DNA from: Isoetes taiwanensis
Lineage: Eukaryota; Streptophyta; Lycopodiopsida; Isoetales; Isoetaceae
Direction of reading: 5' to 3'
DNA length: 64,000 nucleotides
Assembly: GCA_021234155.1 (NCBI GenBank)
Contig: JAJEKV010000777.1
Coordinates: 28,570-92,569 of the forward strand
This document shows positions 31,514 through 43,400 of this stretch, piece after piece (positions within the stretch are counted from its first letter, which is position 1; every line of letters begins with the position of its first letter). The translations under genes were made by a program, and so were the position numbers. Below the pieces are notes generated by a model that was given only the letters and a program-made list of their open reading frames with translations, did no database searches and was not told the origin of the DNA.

Positions 31514-33369
31514 GCTGGTGGTTCTACTCAGTGGATCATGATTATCCTCTGAGACTTTATTCCTGCCTCTGCATTTGTATTTTGCTTTTGGCTTGGAGTT
31601 TCAATAAAGTTCATCGTTCTTCAAAAAAAAAAGAAGTGCTATCCTTCGTTTTATAAACTGCTTGTCAAAGTCTAACCAGACAATAGTAGAGGTCAACTGT
31701 GGTGGAAACATCGCAAGAGAGGATTTGCTTATGGGTAGAGAAGTTTTGGTATTCACAGAGTCAGTGGCTCAAAAGACGGCAATTGAGGCTATTGTCAGCA
31801 TTTTTTCAGGACTAAGTTTGTTTCAGATATTTGCACCAGTCCGTTCAACACATTTGCATAGCCAATTGTTGCAAAGGGAATCTTCAAAGTCCAAAGGGGA
31901 TGAACATCTTGAAGTTTTATCATCTCACTCTGCATCCACATCATCAAGTTCTTTTGGATCTAGAAATAGTATAGAAAGCTCTTTCAATGAAAAACTTGAG
32001 GAAATTCCAACTACTGAACAAGAAATTCCAACAACTGAACAAGAAGATCATGAAGTGCAGGAAAACACTCCAATAGCTGGACAAGAGTTGGAAGGAGATG
32101 GCATGGGTACATCATTGCAAGATCCAAACTATGAATCTGGTCAAGTATTGGTGGCATCTCATGATCCTAATCCAAGTGAAAACCAGGAGCAGAGAGAAAG
32201 ATGACGAAAGGGCAAATTGGTACAAACCTCAGGTGATAATCTATCACATCTTTTAATCAATTCAAAGTTTGAGAGGTCTTCTGGGCCTAGTGAGTGGAAA
32301 GTTGTTAGAGAGATAGCAAAAAAATGGAAAATCAATAAGTATGGATCCAACTTAGGCTATGATGCATGAAATTGAAATAGTTACATCATGCATATGTTGG
32401 AAGTTATGTAAACTAATGAATGCTATTTCTTATTCATAGGAATATGATCTCTGCTGCAAGTTCTATGGAGACAAATTTTCAATATATGACTTTAAATTGT
32501 TGAGATCCTATCTACTATCATAACTTTCCATAAGTTTAATGTATTATTATGATGTTTGAGATATAAATAATGATGCATATAAATAATGTATTGTATCACG
32601 AGTTAGGGTTATAGCATTGGAATTTATTTTAATATTATCATAGTTTTATGCATTTAATATTTCATAGAAGTTGCACTAATGGCTTTTTGTTCATAGATGT
32701 TGAAGGTGTCCCTGAAACATATTCATTTCTTACAAGAAGGCTTATTATACTTGACATGAATGGAGTCCTTCTAAAATGTGAGCATCAAGAGTATAACAAG
32801 TATAAGATAATAATTAGGCCAAATTGCACGGAATCTATAAATGAACTTTTGAAGTTTGCTGAAGTTGGAATTTGGACCACAATGTCGGACACTGCCCTCA
32901 TGATTTGTTTGAAACAAATTGTCCAAAATGATGATGTTTTCAAATTTTTATGGACTCAGCATAAGTGCACAAACTTGGGCTACAATAAGCTCTCTCATAA
33001 AAAGCCATTCCTTATTAAAGACCTCAGAAAGGTATGGAGAAGGTATCCAGAGTACAATGCTCATAATACTATAATGGTTGATGATGATTGCAGAAAATCT
33101 TTTAGAAATCCAGAATATGTGGTGTTGCATCCTTATATATATTCTGGAGATGAATCGGACATGTTTCTTATGGATATATTGTTACCATATTTACAAGAAG
33201 CATGTACATCCACAGATACACAAGAATACTTACGTTGTAACATCAAAGATGAAGCTTGCCAGAGCAATCCAATGAAATTCAAAGATGTCTGGACCATATC
33301 TCTGAGGTTTGGCAACCTAGAGAAAGGGTTGGTTCGGCTCCAGGATCCGAAACAAATACTACTATAACT

Positions 33370-33769
33370 GCCAGCATGGAATGGGACGACAGCAAAGGAA
33401 GTAATTATCCTATCTTGTAAATGGTCCACCAAAATTGGGACAACCTACTCGCCATTATAGAACAAGTGCCGAAGCTCGAATGCAAAATGCTTCTTTGAAA
33501 AAAGATTTGAGAAAATGAAAACATGTTTGATGGATCCATATGTACTTTATCTTTCATGTGTAACTTCAGTGTTTCTAGATATAATTGAATGAGATACTTC
33601 ACATACATGCTATCATATATATTTAAGTTGTAATTGAAATCATATCCGTACAATGGTTATAATCAATGTACCATATCTGTTCAGTATTTGTTAAAAGATA
33701 CTGGAAACCTTAGAAAGAAAATTTGAGCATATAAAAATATTTGTTTTTAGAATGGATTTATGTGTGCTA
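33370..33769. other. non-coding AT-rich sequence
   Basis: 3' flank of the FCP1-like gene; nothing recognisable before the 190-bp repeats. Confidence 0.5.
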
Positions 33770-34144
33770 TTAGTATAACTTCATACAATGTTGGATGTTG
33801 TTAAATATAATACATGTATTAAAATCCTATTTGCAGAATGCTCAGTCTTATACAAATTTTATTGTGTACTATTATTTTTTCTTGTGTACTATTAGTATAA
33901 CTTCATATCATGTTGAAAGTTTCTAAATATATTATATGTATTGAAACCCTATTTGCATAATGCTCAGTCTTATGCAAGTGTATTTTACTTTATTAAAAAC
34001 GAATAGTATATATGGATTCTTTGCAGAATGCTCAGTCTTATACAAATTTTTTCGTGTACTATTCTATTCTTTTCTTGTGTACTATTAGTATAACTTCATA
34101 CCATATTGAATGTTTCTAAATATATTATATGTATTGAAACCCTA
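33770..34144 (+). repeat. 190-bp tandem repeat, interrupted at 34,144
   Basis: TGCAGAATGCTCAGTCTTAT recurs at 33,832 and 34,022. The unit also contains GTACTATTAGTATAACTTCA, GAAACCCTA|TTTGCATAATGC and AAAAACGAATAGTATATATG. The last unit stops at GAAACCCTA and resumes at 47,492 with TTTGCATAATGC. Confidence 0.85.
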
Positions 34145-34146
34145 TC

Positions 34147-35020
34147 AATCAATCTCGTTAATTTGGGATTTTCAGGTTTGGCCGAAAACGTTTTTGGAAT
34201 TTTTTTAGCATGATTTCCTAAGATTTCAGGGTCTTTAGACGTCGGAAAAGATTCCGGTAATCCAAAAATTGCAGAAAATTAATTCGTTATGATTTTTGGG
34301 GCTTTGGGATTTCGTGGCTTGGGTATCCATCCCCAACATTTCTTTTCCTGCTTATCGGCATGGTTGCCACGGTTGTGGTTGCCACGGTTGTTTTGCATAG
34401 CTGTAGCAAATCAAAATTTTATTCTTTTTTTTCAAAACATTCCGGCCCGATAATGGCATCGAGATGCATTGCACAGAGATAGCTCATCCAAAATCCGTGA
34501 TGTATGCAGATGCAGGGTTTTTGTTTGAAGCGATGTAACTCTGTATGTTTTATTTCTAAGTATTGCAGGGGTTTGGTGGTTCGATTTTGTTTTTAATCTT
34601 GATCTTCTTCCTCAGGGTATATGCATTGGGATTTGCTGCATCAAGAAACCCTAAGGTGAGCATTTATTCCTTATCTTCACATACATATTCTTATATTTGT
34701 GAACCTTAGCTTAGGAAAATCTGTACTTGCTTGCTTTGTATAGCCTAGAAGTGCAATCCCATTAAGCTTTTGAATCTACTGCAGATTCTAGCAGCTAAAA
34801 TATTTGGGCACCATTGCACGCTTCATCTACGGGGAATAAGATACAAAGCTCTTTGTGAATTATAATCTGCTGTAATGTGCATCATTGATGCATAGTGAAA
34901 GCATTAAAAAAGCAAAAATTTAGCATGAGCAAAAAATCATGGGATACTTGCAGATGTGTCCTATAGCATGGTCTCTTAAGTGCACATTGACCATGTCATT
35001 CGTCGGTTTGCAAATTGAAG
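34147..35020. other. non-coding part of the Helitron-type insertion
   Basis: No gene is recognised. A tandem GGTTGCCAC duplication occurs at about 34,360-34,385. Confidence 0.4.
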
Positions 35021-35021
35021 T

Positions 35022-36345
35022 GTGATTGAAGCAAATCAGGCATTCAATGAGGTCTCAGAACCAAGTTTGTATATGTGGTATGCACTCATTGAAGGCTGTG
35101 CTACGCTCTTTCAAGAGGCTATGACCATTAGTTTGTACCATAATCTGCAACAAAAGGGCTCAAATCCAGACAAGTACACATTTTTTAGTATCTTGAAAGC
35201 CTTCAGTAGCACAAATGCTTTAGAACTTGGTAGAATTATTAATGGGCCTTGATCATTTACACGTTGACAAGATGTTATTTATCCCAGACTGCAATGATTT
35301 CAGGGTATGCCCAGAATGGCCTGGGGCATCTTGCTGATTGTTTTGAAGGGATGCAGAACAATTGCATAAAGCCTAACAAAGCTACTTTTTGGGGTTTATT
35401 GAAGGTATGCAGCAATTTATCTGCCATTGAGCATGCCAGATGCTTACACGAATAATTTGCATAATCAAGATGTAGTGTTATAAAGTGAAATGATTGCAGG
35501 ATATGCCAATCGTGGGAAGGGTGATTTTGCCCTGAAATGCTTTGACAACATGCCGCAAGGAGGCACTAAAACCTACCAAAACAAATCACTGAGTGTCCTC
35601 AAAGCATCTTAGAGCATGTCACATGTGTCCATGACCAGATCTTTGAAAGCGGATCTCTAATTTTGTTGGAAACACTCTTATTGATGCCTACGCAAAATGT
35701 GGAAGCTTGGAGGAAGTCTACAGAGTTTTTAGCAGATTGCTGAATCAAGATGTCGTGTCATGTAATCTAATTCTTACAACATATTACCAAAGATAATTCC
35801 GCCATCTTGTTTTTACGCTTTTAATGATATGCAGCAGGAGGGCATAAAGATGAATAAAGTTACATTGCCCAGCATCCTTAAGGCATGTGGCAGCATCAAT
35901 GCCATAGAGCAGGTAGCCACATTTATGAACAAATTGTGAGCATGGCCTTAAACCTGATGTCATGGTCGGGAGTTCATTTATTGATATGCATGCCAAATGT
36001 GGGAGGTTACAAGAAGCAGAATTAGTCTTCGATACATTGCCCAGTCAAAACACAGTGACATGGAAGCAGTGATCAGAGGTTTTGTGCAGCTTGGCGAAAA
36101 CGGACTTGCAACAAGATGCTTTTCTAATATGCTGCATGATCTCATGAACCCAGACATATTCCCATTTTTAAGTATCTTGGTTGCATTTGGTGCTGTAGGT
36201 GCTATGCTGCACAGTGGGCACAATTCAGAAAAAAATTTCGTCGGTGCAAATTTCACAATGGCTCCAATTTTATTTCCCTTGAAAAGCTCACCCAGCTTTT
36301 TCTTCACAGGCTTCTGGATTTTAATAATGCAACGCAAGTGTTAAT
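35022..36345 (+). pseudogene. pentatricopeptide repeat (PPR) protein fragment
   Basis: Plant PLS-type PPR motifs follow one another through several frame changes. They are NPDKYTFFSILKAFSS (about 35,165-35,212), TAMISGYAQNGLGH (about 35,289), KPNKATFWGLLKVCSN (about 35,370), DAYAKCGSLEEVYRVF (about 35,685) and MNKVTLPSILKACGS (about 35,850). There is no intact start, no transit peptide and no E/DYW tail. PPR proteins bind organellar RNA. This copy is a broken fragment, probably captured by the Helitron, with at least five stops or shifts. Confidence 0.85.
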
Positions 36346-36349
36346 CCCT

Positions 36350-39300
36350 TCAAACACTTCACTGTATTTGCCAGTCCCCACCTTGCGCATCATGTCCTAT
36401 CAGCACTATTAGTACTCTACATTTTGTTCTCTCAAATAACAGGGTTATTGCAAGATTCTGCCAACATTGGCAGCATGATACTTTGCAGTGACATCGCGGC
36501 GTTATAGGAGAAATGAAATCCATATTCAAGTTTGTTGGTTTTTTTTCAGAGCTCCGTGTTTCTTATTATGTTCTGTAAAATCGGGAAAAAACTTTGTATG
36601 ATTTCGATTGGGTTGTGAGGTTTTTCCTCTTTCTCTTGGCATGATATCCGATGCCTGTTGTGCACTGGAAGGTGGTTGGATATATGCTTCAGAGTTCTAG
36701 GCTGATGATTGCATGTAATTGACTGCAAGGTGAATGGTCTCAGGTTGCAGCTTTATAGATTGTTTATCGGCTTATTTTATTTTGTTTTTAGATTCTTAGC
36801 ATCAGGAATTTCAGGTTTTCAAGAAGCCATGGCTAAATTTGAGCTCTCAACTGTGGACAGCGATGTAAGTAGTTTTATTTCCCTCTTGAAACGATCCCTC
36901 TGTTATGTTCTGCTCTATTTTTTCATAGAACTTAATTGATTTTACTAGAATGGTTTGCTTTTGCTCTTTTGCTGAAGTGAAGTCATGAAGGGAATTCGTT
37001 AGTGATGAGGAACAAATTGGTGAGAAAGGCTCAATTTTGGCAAACATGGGTTTTAGAAGTAGCTGTGCACGTCAACTCTTCTACTATTTGAGATTGAAGA
37101 ACAGGTTACATCGGTCACTTGAAATATAAGAGCTAACTCTAGGACAAGAAATCGTGCTTGAGGCTACCATTTATTTTCCGTAGTTGATGGTTTTAGGTGG
37201 TAAGGCAACCAGGTTCAAGATATTCTATATTCTAGGTGATGCATGGTCTTTGTTCTTCCTTATTGCCATGCTTTATTCGTTTAATGCAATTTCGTCCTAC
37301 TTTTTGCTCTTTTTCCATAGGACCTATATGTATGTGGTCATTGAATAATCTTAAAACCCTTAAATAAAGCTGAAAAGAATCACCAGTTTTGTTTTCCAGG
37401 AAAAAAGTCCCTTTAGACCTAAATATAAGGGGCAGATAAAGGTTATCTTGCCTCAAAGAATGGACATGAGTATAAAAGATCTTGCTTATGAGTTCTGTAT
37501 GAGTAGGGCTGAGCACTAAGTTATTGAAGCTTTTTCTGCAATTAGTGGCATCAAAAGAATAGGCTCTGTTTTGTATGCTCAGTCAATGCTTACAAATTCT
37601 TTACTGTTTTTGCCAGCATACTTCATCCGTGTTTCTAAGCAGGCAAGGACACTATATTTACTCATAACAAGCAATCCAATCAGCATGCTATGTTGAAAGG
37701 TTTGTAATTTGTTATATTGTACCACGTAAATTAATCATTTATTAGTGGCTTTAAACTAATACCAAATCTTTATATTGATTAGGTGGATGTACATGTATCT
37801 CATATTCTTGTTGTTCTAAATACTGAAATTATGTTTGAACAAGCTGGGGCATTTGCTGTATATATGCTTACTGAGCTTACACAATTCCATATACTTCCAG
37901 ATATGAAGACACAGAGCAGATAACCTTCCATGTATCAAAGTACAAAGTAGAAGTGTCCATCCCATCAATGGTTACAATGGGTACTCATAACTTATCCACT
38001 TGCTCAACCATTCATAGCACGCCCATCAAAATGTGCTTAAGTCTTAGATCCAGATAGTTTCGTGGTAATTTAGAGCCATTATCTTACTATTTATGGGATC
38101 AAATAATAATTTGTTCCTCTCCTCTGTAAAGCTGCTTTTATTGTTCATCACATTGGAATTCATTGTCTACATTAGGTATGGCATTGTTTCTTTCACTGAA
38201 TACATCTTTCCTTAGAAACTTTCATTTTTTGAACTTTTACATTTCCTTAGACTCTTCTTTCAACTTTATATATCAGGTTGGACTTAGGTGGCATTTGCAT
38301 ACAAATGTGCAATGTTTTGCTCAAGTTGCATTGATGATCCTACAAGCTTCAAGGACACTGTTTGTTAGGTCTGCTCCTCGGTCTTCAGTAGACATTAACA
38401 AGTCAAGAAGTGCAAATATTAGTCTAACTCTTTCATGTATCTATGTTGCAGGACATGTATGTGGGTCCTGTGTTGCAACTACGGGTGAGTGAGATGTCTT
38501 GCAACTATGGTTGAGATATCAACTACGAGTGAGATGTCGCTCAAAGCGATGGGCAGAGGATGGCATAGACCTCATCGCCATCTTCTAGAATTATATTGCT
38601 TAGATTGATGCCAGACAACTTTAGGCAAGCAACACAAGTACAACAATGATATTAGAAGGCATATTCTCACTACAAGACTCATATGTATCTACTGGAGTAT
38701 TTGAGGCTTATAGTTCAAAGTGAACTTTGTAATACATCATATAATCATTGAAATTTCAGATGCATCATTCAAACTCGGAACATTGCTTATCATTCAAACT
38801 CAAAACATTGCTTATCATATGTGCAATGTTCAAATACTCAAGAACAAGGTAAGATCACAATATTGTGGTGCAATCTTTAAAAACATGCATTGAAGAAAGA
38901 AAGATGGCGGGAACGAACTCTGGAGCATAGTATCTTCTCATCCATGTATAGATCTAACTACCAGCTGAAATGCTTACTATTTCTTTGTTCTTTTGTAATA
39001 TAAATTTAGAATGATAGATGAGGTCTAACGATAGACCCTATTTTCAAGTCCACGGATAACATTCACTTTAGTTTGATAGTTCCATGTTTATTGGAAGCAA
39101 GGAGCAATTGCTTCAAAAAGCTCTAAGATGGATCAGGTCTATACAACTATTTTCATTTATACACCCAACTCCACATCTAACATTCTCTCTAATTTGTTGG
39201 ATGCAGGCTTATTAAAAGCAAGAAGCAAAATTTTAACAGCAATAAGATGGATCATATAAAGTCATAGTGTAACCTTGGTGTCACGTATACATGATCGGAC

Positions 39301-40100
39301 AGACTTGGTGATTTGTTATAGAGCAACTACCTTGAAAGGTTCGTCTTCTATAGTGGTGAACGATGGTTTCAAGCATATTTGCAAATGCATTGTAACAGTG
39401 TAACGGCTCTGTCTCTCTTTGTTCATTCCAGAAACGAATCTCATGTCGTATTTCACTCCCTTTTCTTCAATTTTTGCAAGTATACATTTACTGCTTAGCT
39501 CATTGTCTCACATTTTCTCTTTATTTTAAAGTGGACATTGAGAACACAATAATCTACATCTCACATGTAGCAGCCAGACATCAAACACCACTTGCACATG
39601 ATAGCTATTATTCTCATAAATCCATCTCAGGTAAATATTGAGCACACTCTATTTTGTTTGTTATGTTTACGCTTTGAAATTTATCCAACATGTATGAAGC
39701 TCCACATCAACAAATCCCGTGTGCATTTGCTGTTTAAACAAATCTAATCCAAGGATATACATCACATTCACTTCTCAGGCTTTCTTTGGAATAGTGTGTG
39801 TTTATCTAAGATCAATTGCCTTGACATCTAGCGCCGAATGAACATTTCAAGCATGTAGTAGTGGAGATGACTGCATTATAACAGTGTGGAAACAGTCTTT
39901 TGAGGATTTGACAGCATGAAACATTATTAGTTATTTCACAAACAACTTTAGCAGCAAATAGGCCATACACATTGTCTCGCTTGGATACACATTGAATAAA
40001 CATGATTTTCTTATTTACTATATGAATTAGAATTAGACATGTATAAGGCTAACAACTACACTATTCCAAGAAATAAATACAAAACTATGTTTGAGTAGAC
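36350..40100. other. Helitron interior without recognisable genes
   Basis: At 36,829 MAKFELSTVDSD is followed by a good donor (GATGTAAGTAG at 36,863-36,873), so an exon start may have been captured; the protein is not recognised. Around 38,480-38,535 GAGTGAGATGTC-like words repeat. Other short frames are isolated. Confidence 0.35.
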
Positions 40101-40196
40101 ATCTATATCTATATATAATAATAATGGCGTTTTATGATAGTCTGTGCGCAATCTTGCGCGTTGAATTTTTTTAGGGTTTTTTTGTTCGTTGATTAC

Positions 40197-40442
40197 CTCC
40201 ACGTTAGAAGAGAAACCGTTTTTTTTCCATGGCGATGTCTCCTCGGCTAGCTGCTCTTCCGGTTCAATATCTGTATTTCTAGAATTAAAGGAACCGAAAC
40301 TCGAATGGGAAGAGCTAGCGTGTAGGTTCGACTGCCGTTCCATTTTCTGGCGTTGCAGTATTTCTAAAGAGACTCTCATCATGATTTTGTTCTCTCGTTT
40401 AAGCATATCCCGGACTAGAAAGTTCCATTCAGCAAAGAACAT
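40197..40442 (-). pseudogene. captured exon fragment, unrecognised, Ser-rich
   Basis: The minus-strand frame encodes WNFLVRDMLKRENK, then LEILQRQKMERQSN and a Ser-rich stretch (ASSSHSSFGSFNSR). It ends at a donor GAG|GTAATC (40,197/40,196), so it looks like a genuine exon. The arrangement LQR...SSSHS..SFGS is loosely similar to the Ser-rich part of the disrupted FCP1-like gene (about 31,870-31,980), but too short to claim homology. Confidence 0.45.
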
Positions 40443-43400
40443 TCTTGAATTACTTTAAAAGGTTGTATATGAGCTGCTTTTACTTTTGCGCAAGGAGATT
40501 GTCAATATGGGCTTATGTTCAACATGATAGTTCCACTAAAGAGAAAAGGGTCGTCAATATCACCATATGTTGATTATTATGCCTTATTAAAATTTACCAG
40601 ATCTACTAGCCTTGGGAGATTGTTTTGCAAAGATGTGTAAAAATATTGATGAGAGTGCAAAGGCGTTTTTTGAAGTCCGACTCAAGGAAAATGAAGATAA
40701 ACAACCGCCCTCAAATTAAAAGGATCTCGAGATAGGTGTCTTATGTTGCACATTTTCATCCGTCTTTTTCCACTCATGTTTTACTTGCTCAATATGGTGC
40801 TCTTTTCAAGTCTCCTCCAGATATTTAATCTAAACCGGTCCGCTTTGATTATTAGGGTTATTTTTCTATCTTGGGAAATCTTTCATGAAATTAGGTTGAT
40901 TCATTAGATTTATGGTTTTGTTTCACGCTCTCTCTTTTCTCATCCAACCCGCCTCCCGTGCTCTTCGGATTTAATCTCCTTGATGCATATGCTCGATGGT
41001 TTTGCCAATCCCATCTTTGCCCGTTGTTGCAACTTCATTCGGACATCATATTCTTCATAATTTTAGTCTAGCAAAGATGACTTTTGTCTTTTCGGTTCCA
41101 TTTCCTTTCTTAGTTCAATTTGTGGATTGCGGTTTCATTTTTGATAGATTAATCCAAATGAGAAAAATAATCGATCCCATCCCACTTTGATATCCGACCA
41201 TAGCCATGGATTTTCTTAAAGTCATTGTGCCTTCGGACCCATTCTTCGGCAGACCACCATTTTGCAAGATAACCGGAAGAATACTTTTGCGCATATGGAG
41301 AGTAGGGAGTTCATGGATGGGGGGTTGTGCTTGCAACTTTATTATGCGCAATCCTTGCGTTGGATTATTTTGAGCATTCTATCAATTGTATATGGTTAGT
41401 CAAATAGGAGCAGGAGTGGTTAGAAGTTGAACACTAACAAGGTTGGGATCCATACTTACCAAGCATAGTATGCAGGTTGCCAACTAATAGAGATGGCTAA
41501 ATAGAGTTAGGGGTTAGCTGCATCAACAAGTGTAGAATCGATTTATTGCCTTTGTTTAATTGTGGCCATATTATTGATAGGCAGGCTGGGATGCAGGCCA
41601 CTACTTCTTACAAGCAGTTTAGGAATGACAACAACATTGGTAATGCTATCATGGGCATTTTTTTCTTTAGAGTCCGAATTGAATTCCAAGCATTACCTTC
41701 AGAGATAGTTGTAGCGATGGTTGCAGTATGCTTGCTTATGGCATTCCGAGAAAGCTGGATTTTCCTATTCTCAGATGCCAAGGCCCCAGCAAAGTCGTAC
41801 AAACCATCATATGCTGCCTTAATGATGAAGGCATGCATAAAAGAATGATCGAGCTTGAGCTGCTCCTTACTGATTGCAGACTTTCTACCATTGCTTATCT
41901 TGGTCAGTGATTGGCTTTTAAATCGGCCGAGAAGATGAAATGGGCCAAATAATTACTACAATATCATTGATGTGGTGTATACAACATGCAAGAGCTGATC
42001 TGTGATAAAACACAGGTTGAAATGGAATTTCAAAAAAATTATCACACTGTCATTGACAAGCTCTTTGAAAAGTATATGGTGGAAATGGTCAAGAACAGAG
42101 TTAAACAAACAAATTGCTAGGCCTGCACCTAGAGTGATTGAAAAGGAGAAAGAACAAGCTCCAGAAACACTGGTGTTGGGCAACACATTATTTAACTGTA
42201 TGGCCATGGGATTGGACACCAAAAATACAGATATAGAGGAGCCAGTACATGTCCCAATGCATGAACCCATGCAATAAGATATTGATGCTGAAAATAGAGA
42301 GAAGGAAATTCTGTTGGAAAGGGAAAGAAAATTGGAAGACTATAATGCATAATGCAATGCTCTTCATCTCACCAACACTTCTGCACTATTTCCTATGCTC
42401 CCACCAAATGTAATAGAGGCATTTGCAGAAGAGCATGACAATTGTCCTTTGGGAGCACGTAATTTAGACACTCTTGCACCCATATCCGAACCGGCTTGCC
42501 GGTTTTATGACGGATCCGATAACACTAAAATAGCAAATGCTATAAAAACTATTGAAATTTATTCATCGCCTTTGGGGAGAATCGAAAAGTTCAACACCCG
42601 TGATAGAAATCCAAGTGATTTACACTATAACGTAACATTCTGCAAATCAAGAATGTATTGGTCAACTAAGTTGGGTCACTGCTTTGAACACTTGACGCAT
42701 GCCACATTTTTTTGTTCTCGGAGCTATGCATGATTCTTTTATTCCGGGCCGCCAGATCGAAGCGATTAAACATGTTTGTATATAACCCCAGATGATACGT
42801 TGCTTTTACGACATATTACTGGCAAAAGTGTCTGCCTATTTAGACTGCATTCATCGGGAGGTTTAGGAATTTAGATGAAGTTTGTACACACTTAGCATGT
42901 GGGCATTTGGATGCCAACTCCATGGGGTGCCTGTGCCGCTACTTATGAATGCAGAAGAATCCATCTTTAGCATGAAGGGGCACATGCATAATTACTTACG
43001 AGTCCCCTTAGCATGCACAAAACATGCGTAGTGTTATGAGTTACAGTGTTATGATCGACATGCTTATTGAAACAGTTGGGCCTACTTTAGTAAAGCAAAT
43101 CTCACCTGATCAAACTTTGATGGAATCAAGGCGAAATAGTAGAGCCATGAGGTTCAGAAAGGGGACTATAAAAGGGCATCAAGGCATAAAAAACTGTACA
43201 GGAACTCTACAAATTAAATCAAATACCAGGACTGGGCCCCATGCCACGTGATCGCGATCAAGATCTACAAAAAGATCCGCTCACATCCCCAGATTCATGG
43301 GAGCAGCTCACGAGAAAGGTTAGGGTTCTTGAAATGTGGTTGTGAAGGCACCTATTACTTTGTCTGTGAACCCAAATTCTCTTTGTGCCGGGAACGCATA

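Larger units (their letters stand above)
29554..31647 (+). mobile_element. LINE insertion with inverted 5' segment (twin-priming structure)
   Basis: Flanks AAGAAGGGCTATTCTTC (29,554-29,570) and AAGAAGTGCTATCCTTC (31,631-31,647) match at 15 of 17 bases and act as TSD. The right part (about 30,355-31,630, plus strand) ends in a poly(A) run at 31,623-31,632. The left part (29,571 to about 30,355) is reversed. In the element's own order, the reversed part ends in the RT thumb/KVAWSKCTKPK region, and the plus part starts with the next block, LQSKILISKF. Confidence 0.9.
29180..33367 (+). pseudogene. FCP1/NIF-type phosphatase-like gene, exon split by a LINE
   Basis: The 5' part is at 29,180-29,570 and continues at 31,648 once the LINE and one TSD copy are removed; the frame is then continuous (...KDTIPR / SAILRFINC...). 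The exon runs on to about 32,340, Ser-rich then Gln/Glu-rich with a PTTEQEI tandem, and is interrupted by one TGA at 32,202 with sensible protein continuing in frame to GT at 32,339. The last exon (32,697-33,367, acceptor TTCATAG) encodes an FCP1-homology domain: LDMNGVL (normally DxDxT; first Asp kept, second is Asn), IRPNC, VGIWTTMSD, FLWTQHKC and the IMVDDD motif. Plant proteins with DxNG exist from memory. The family dephosphorylates proteins such as the Pol II CTD; the N-terminal part is not recognised. Disrupted here. Confidence 0.75.
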
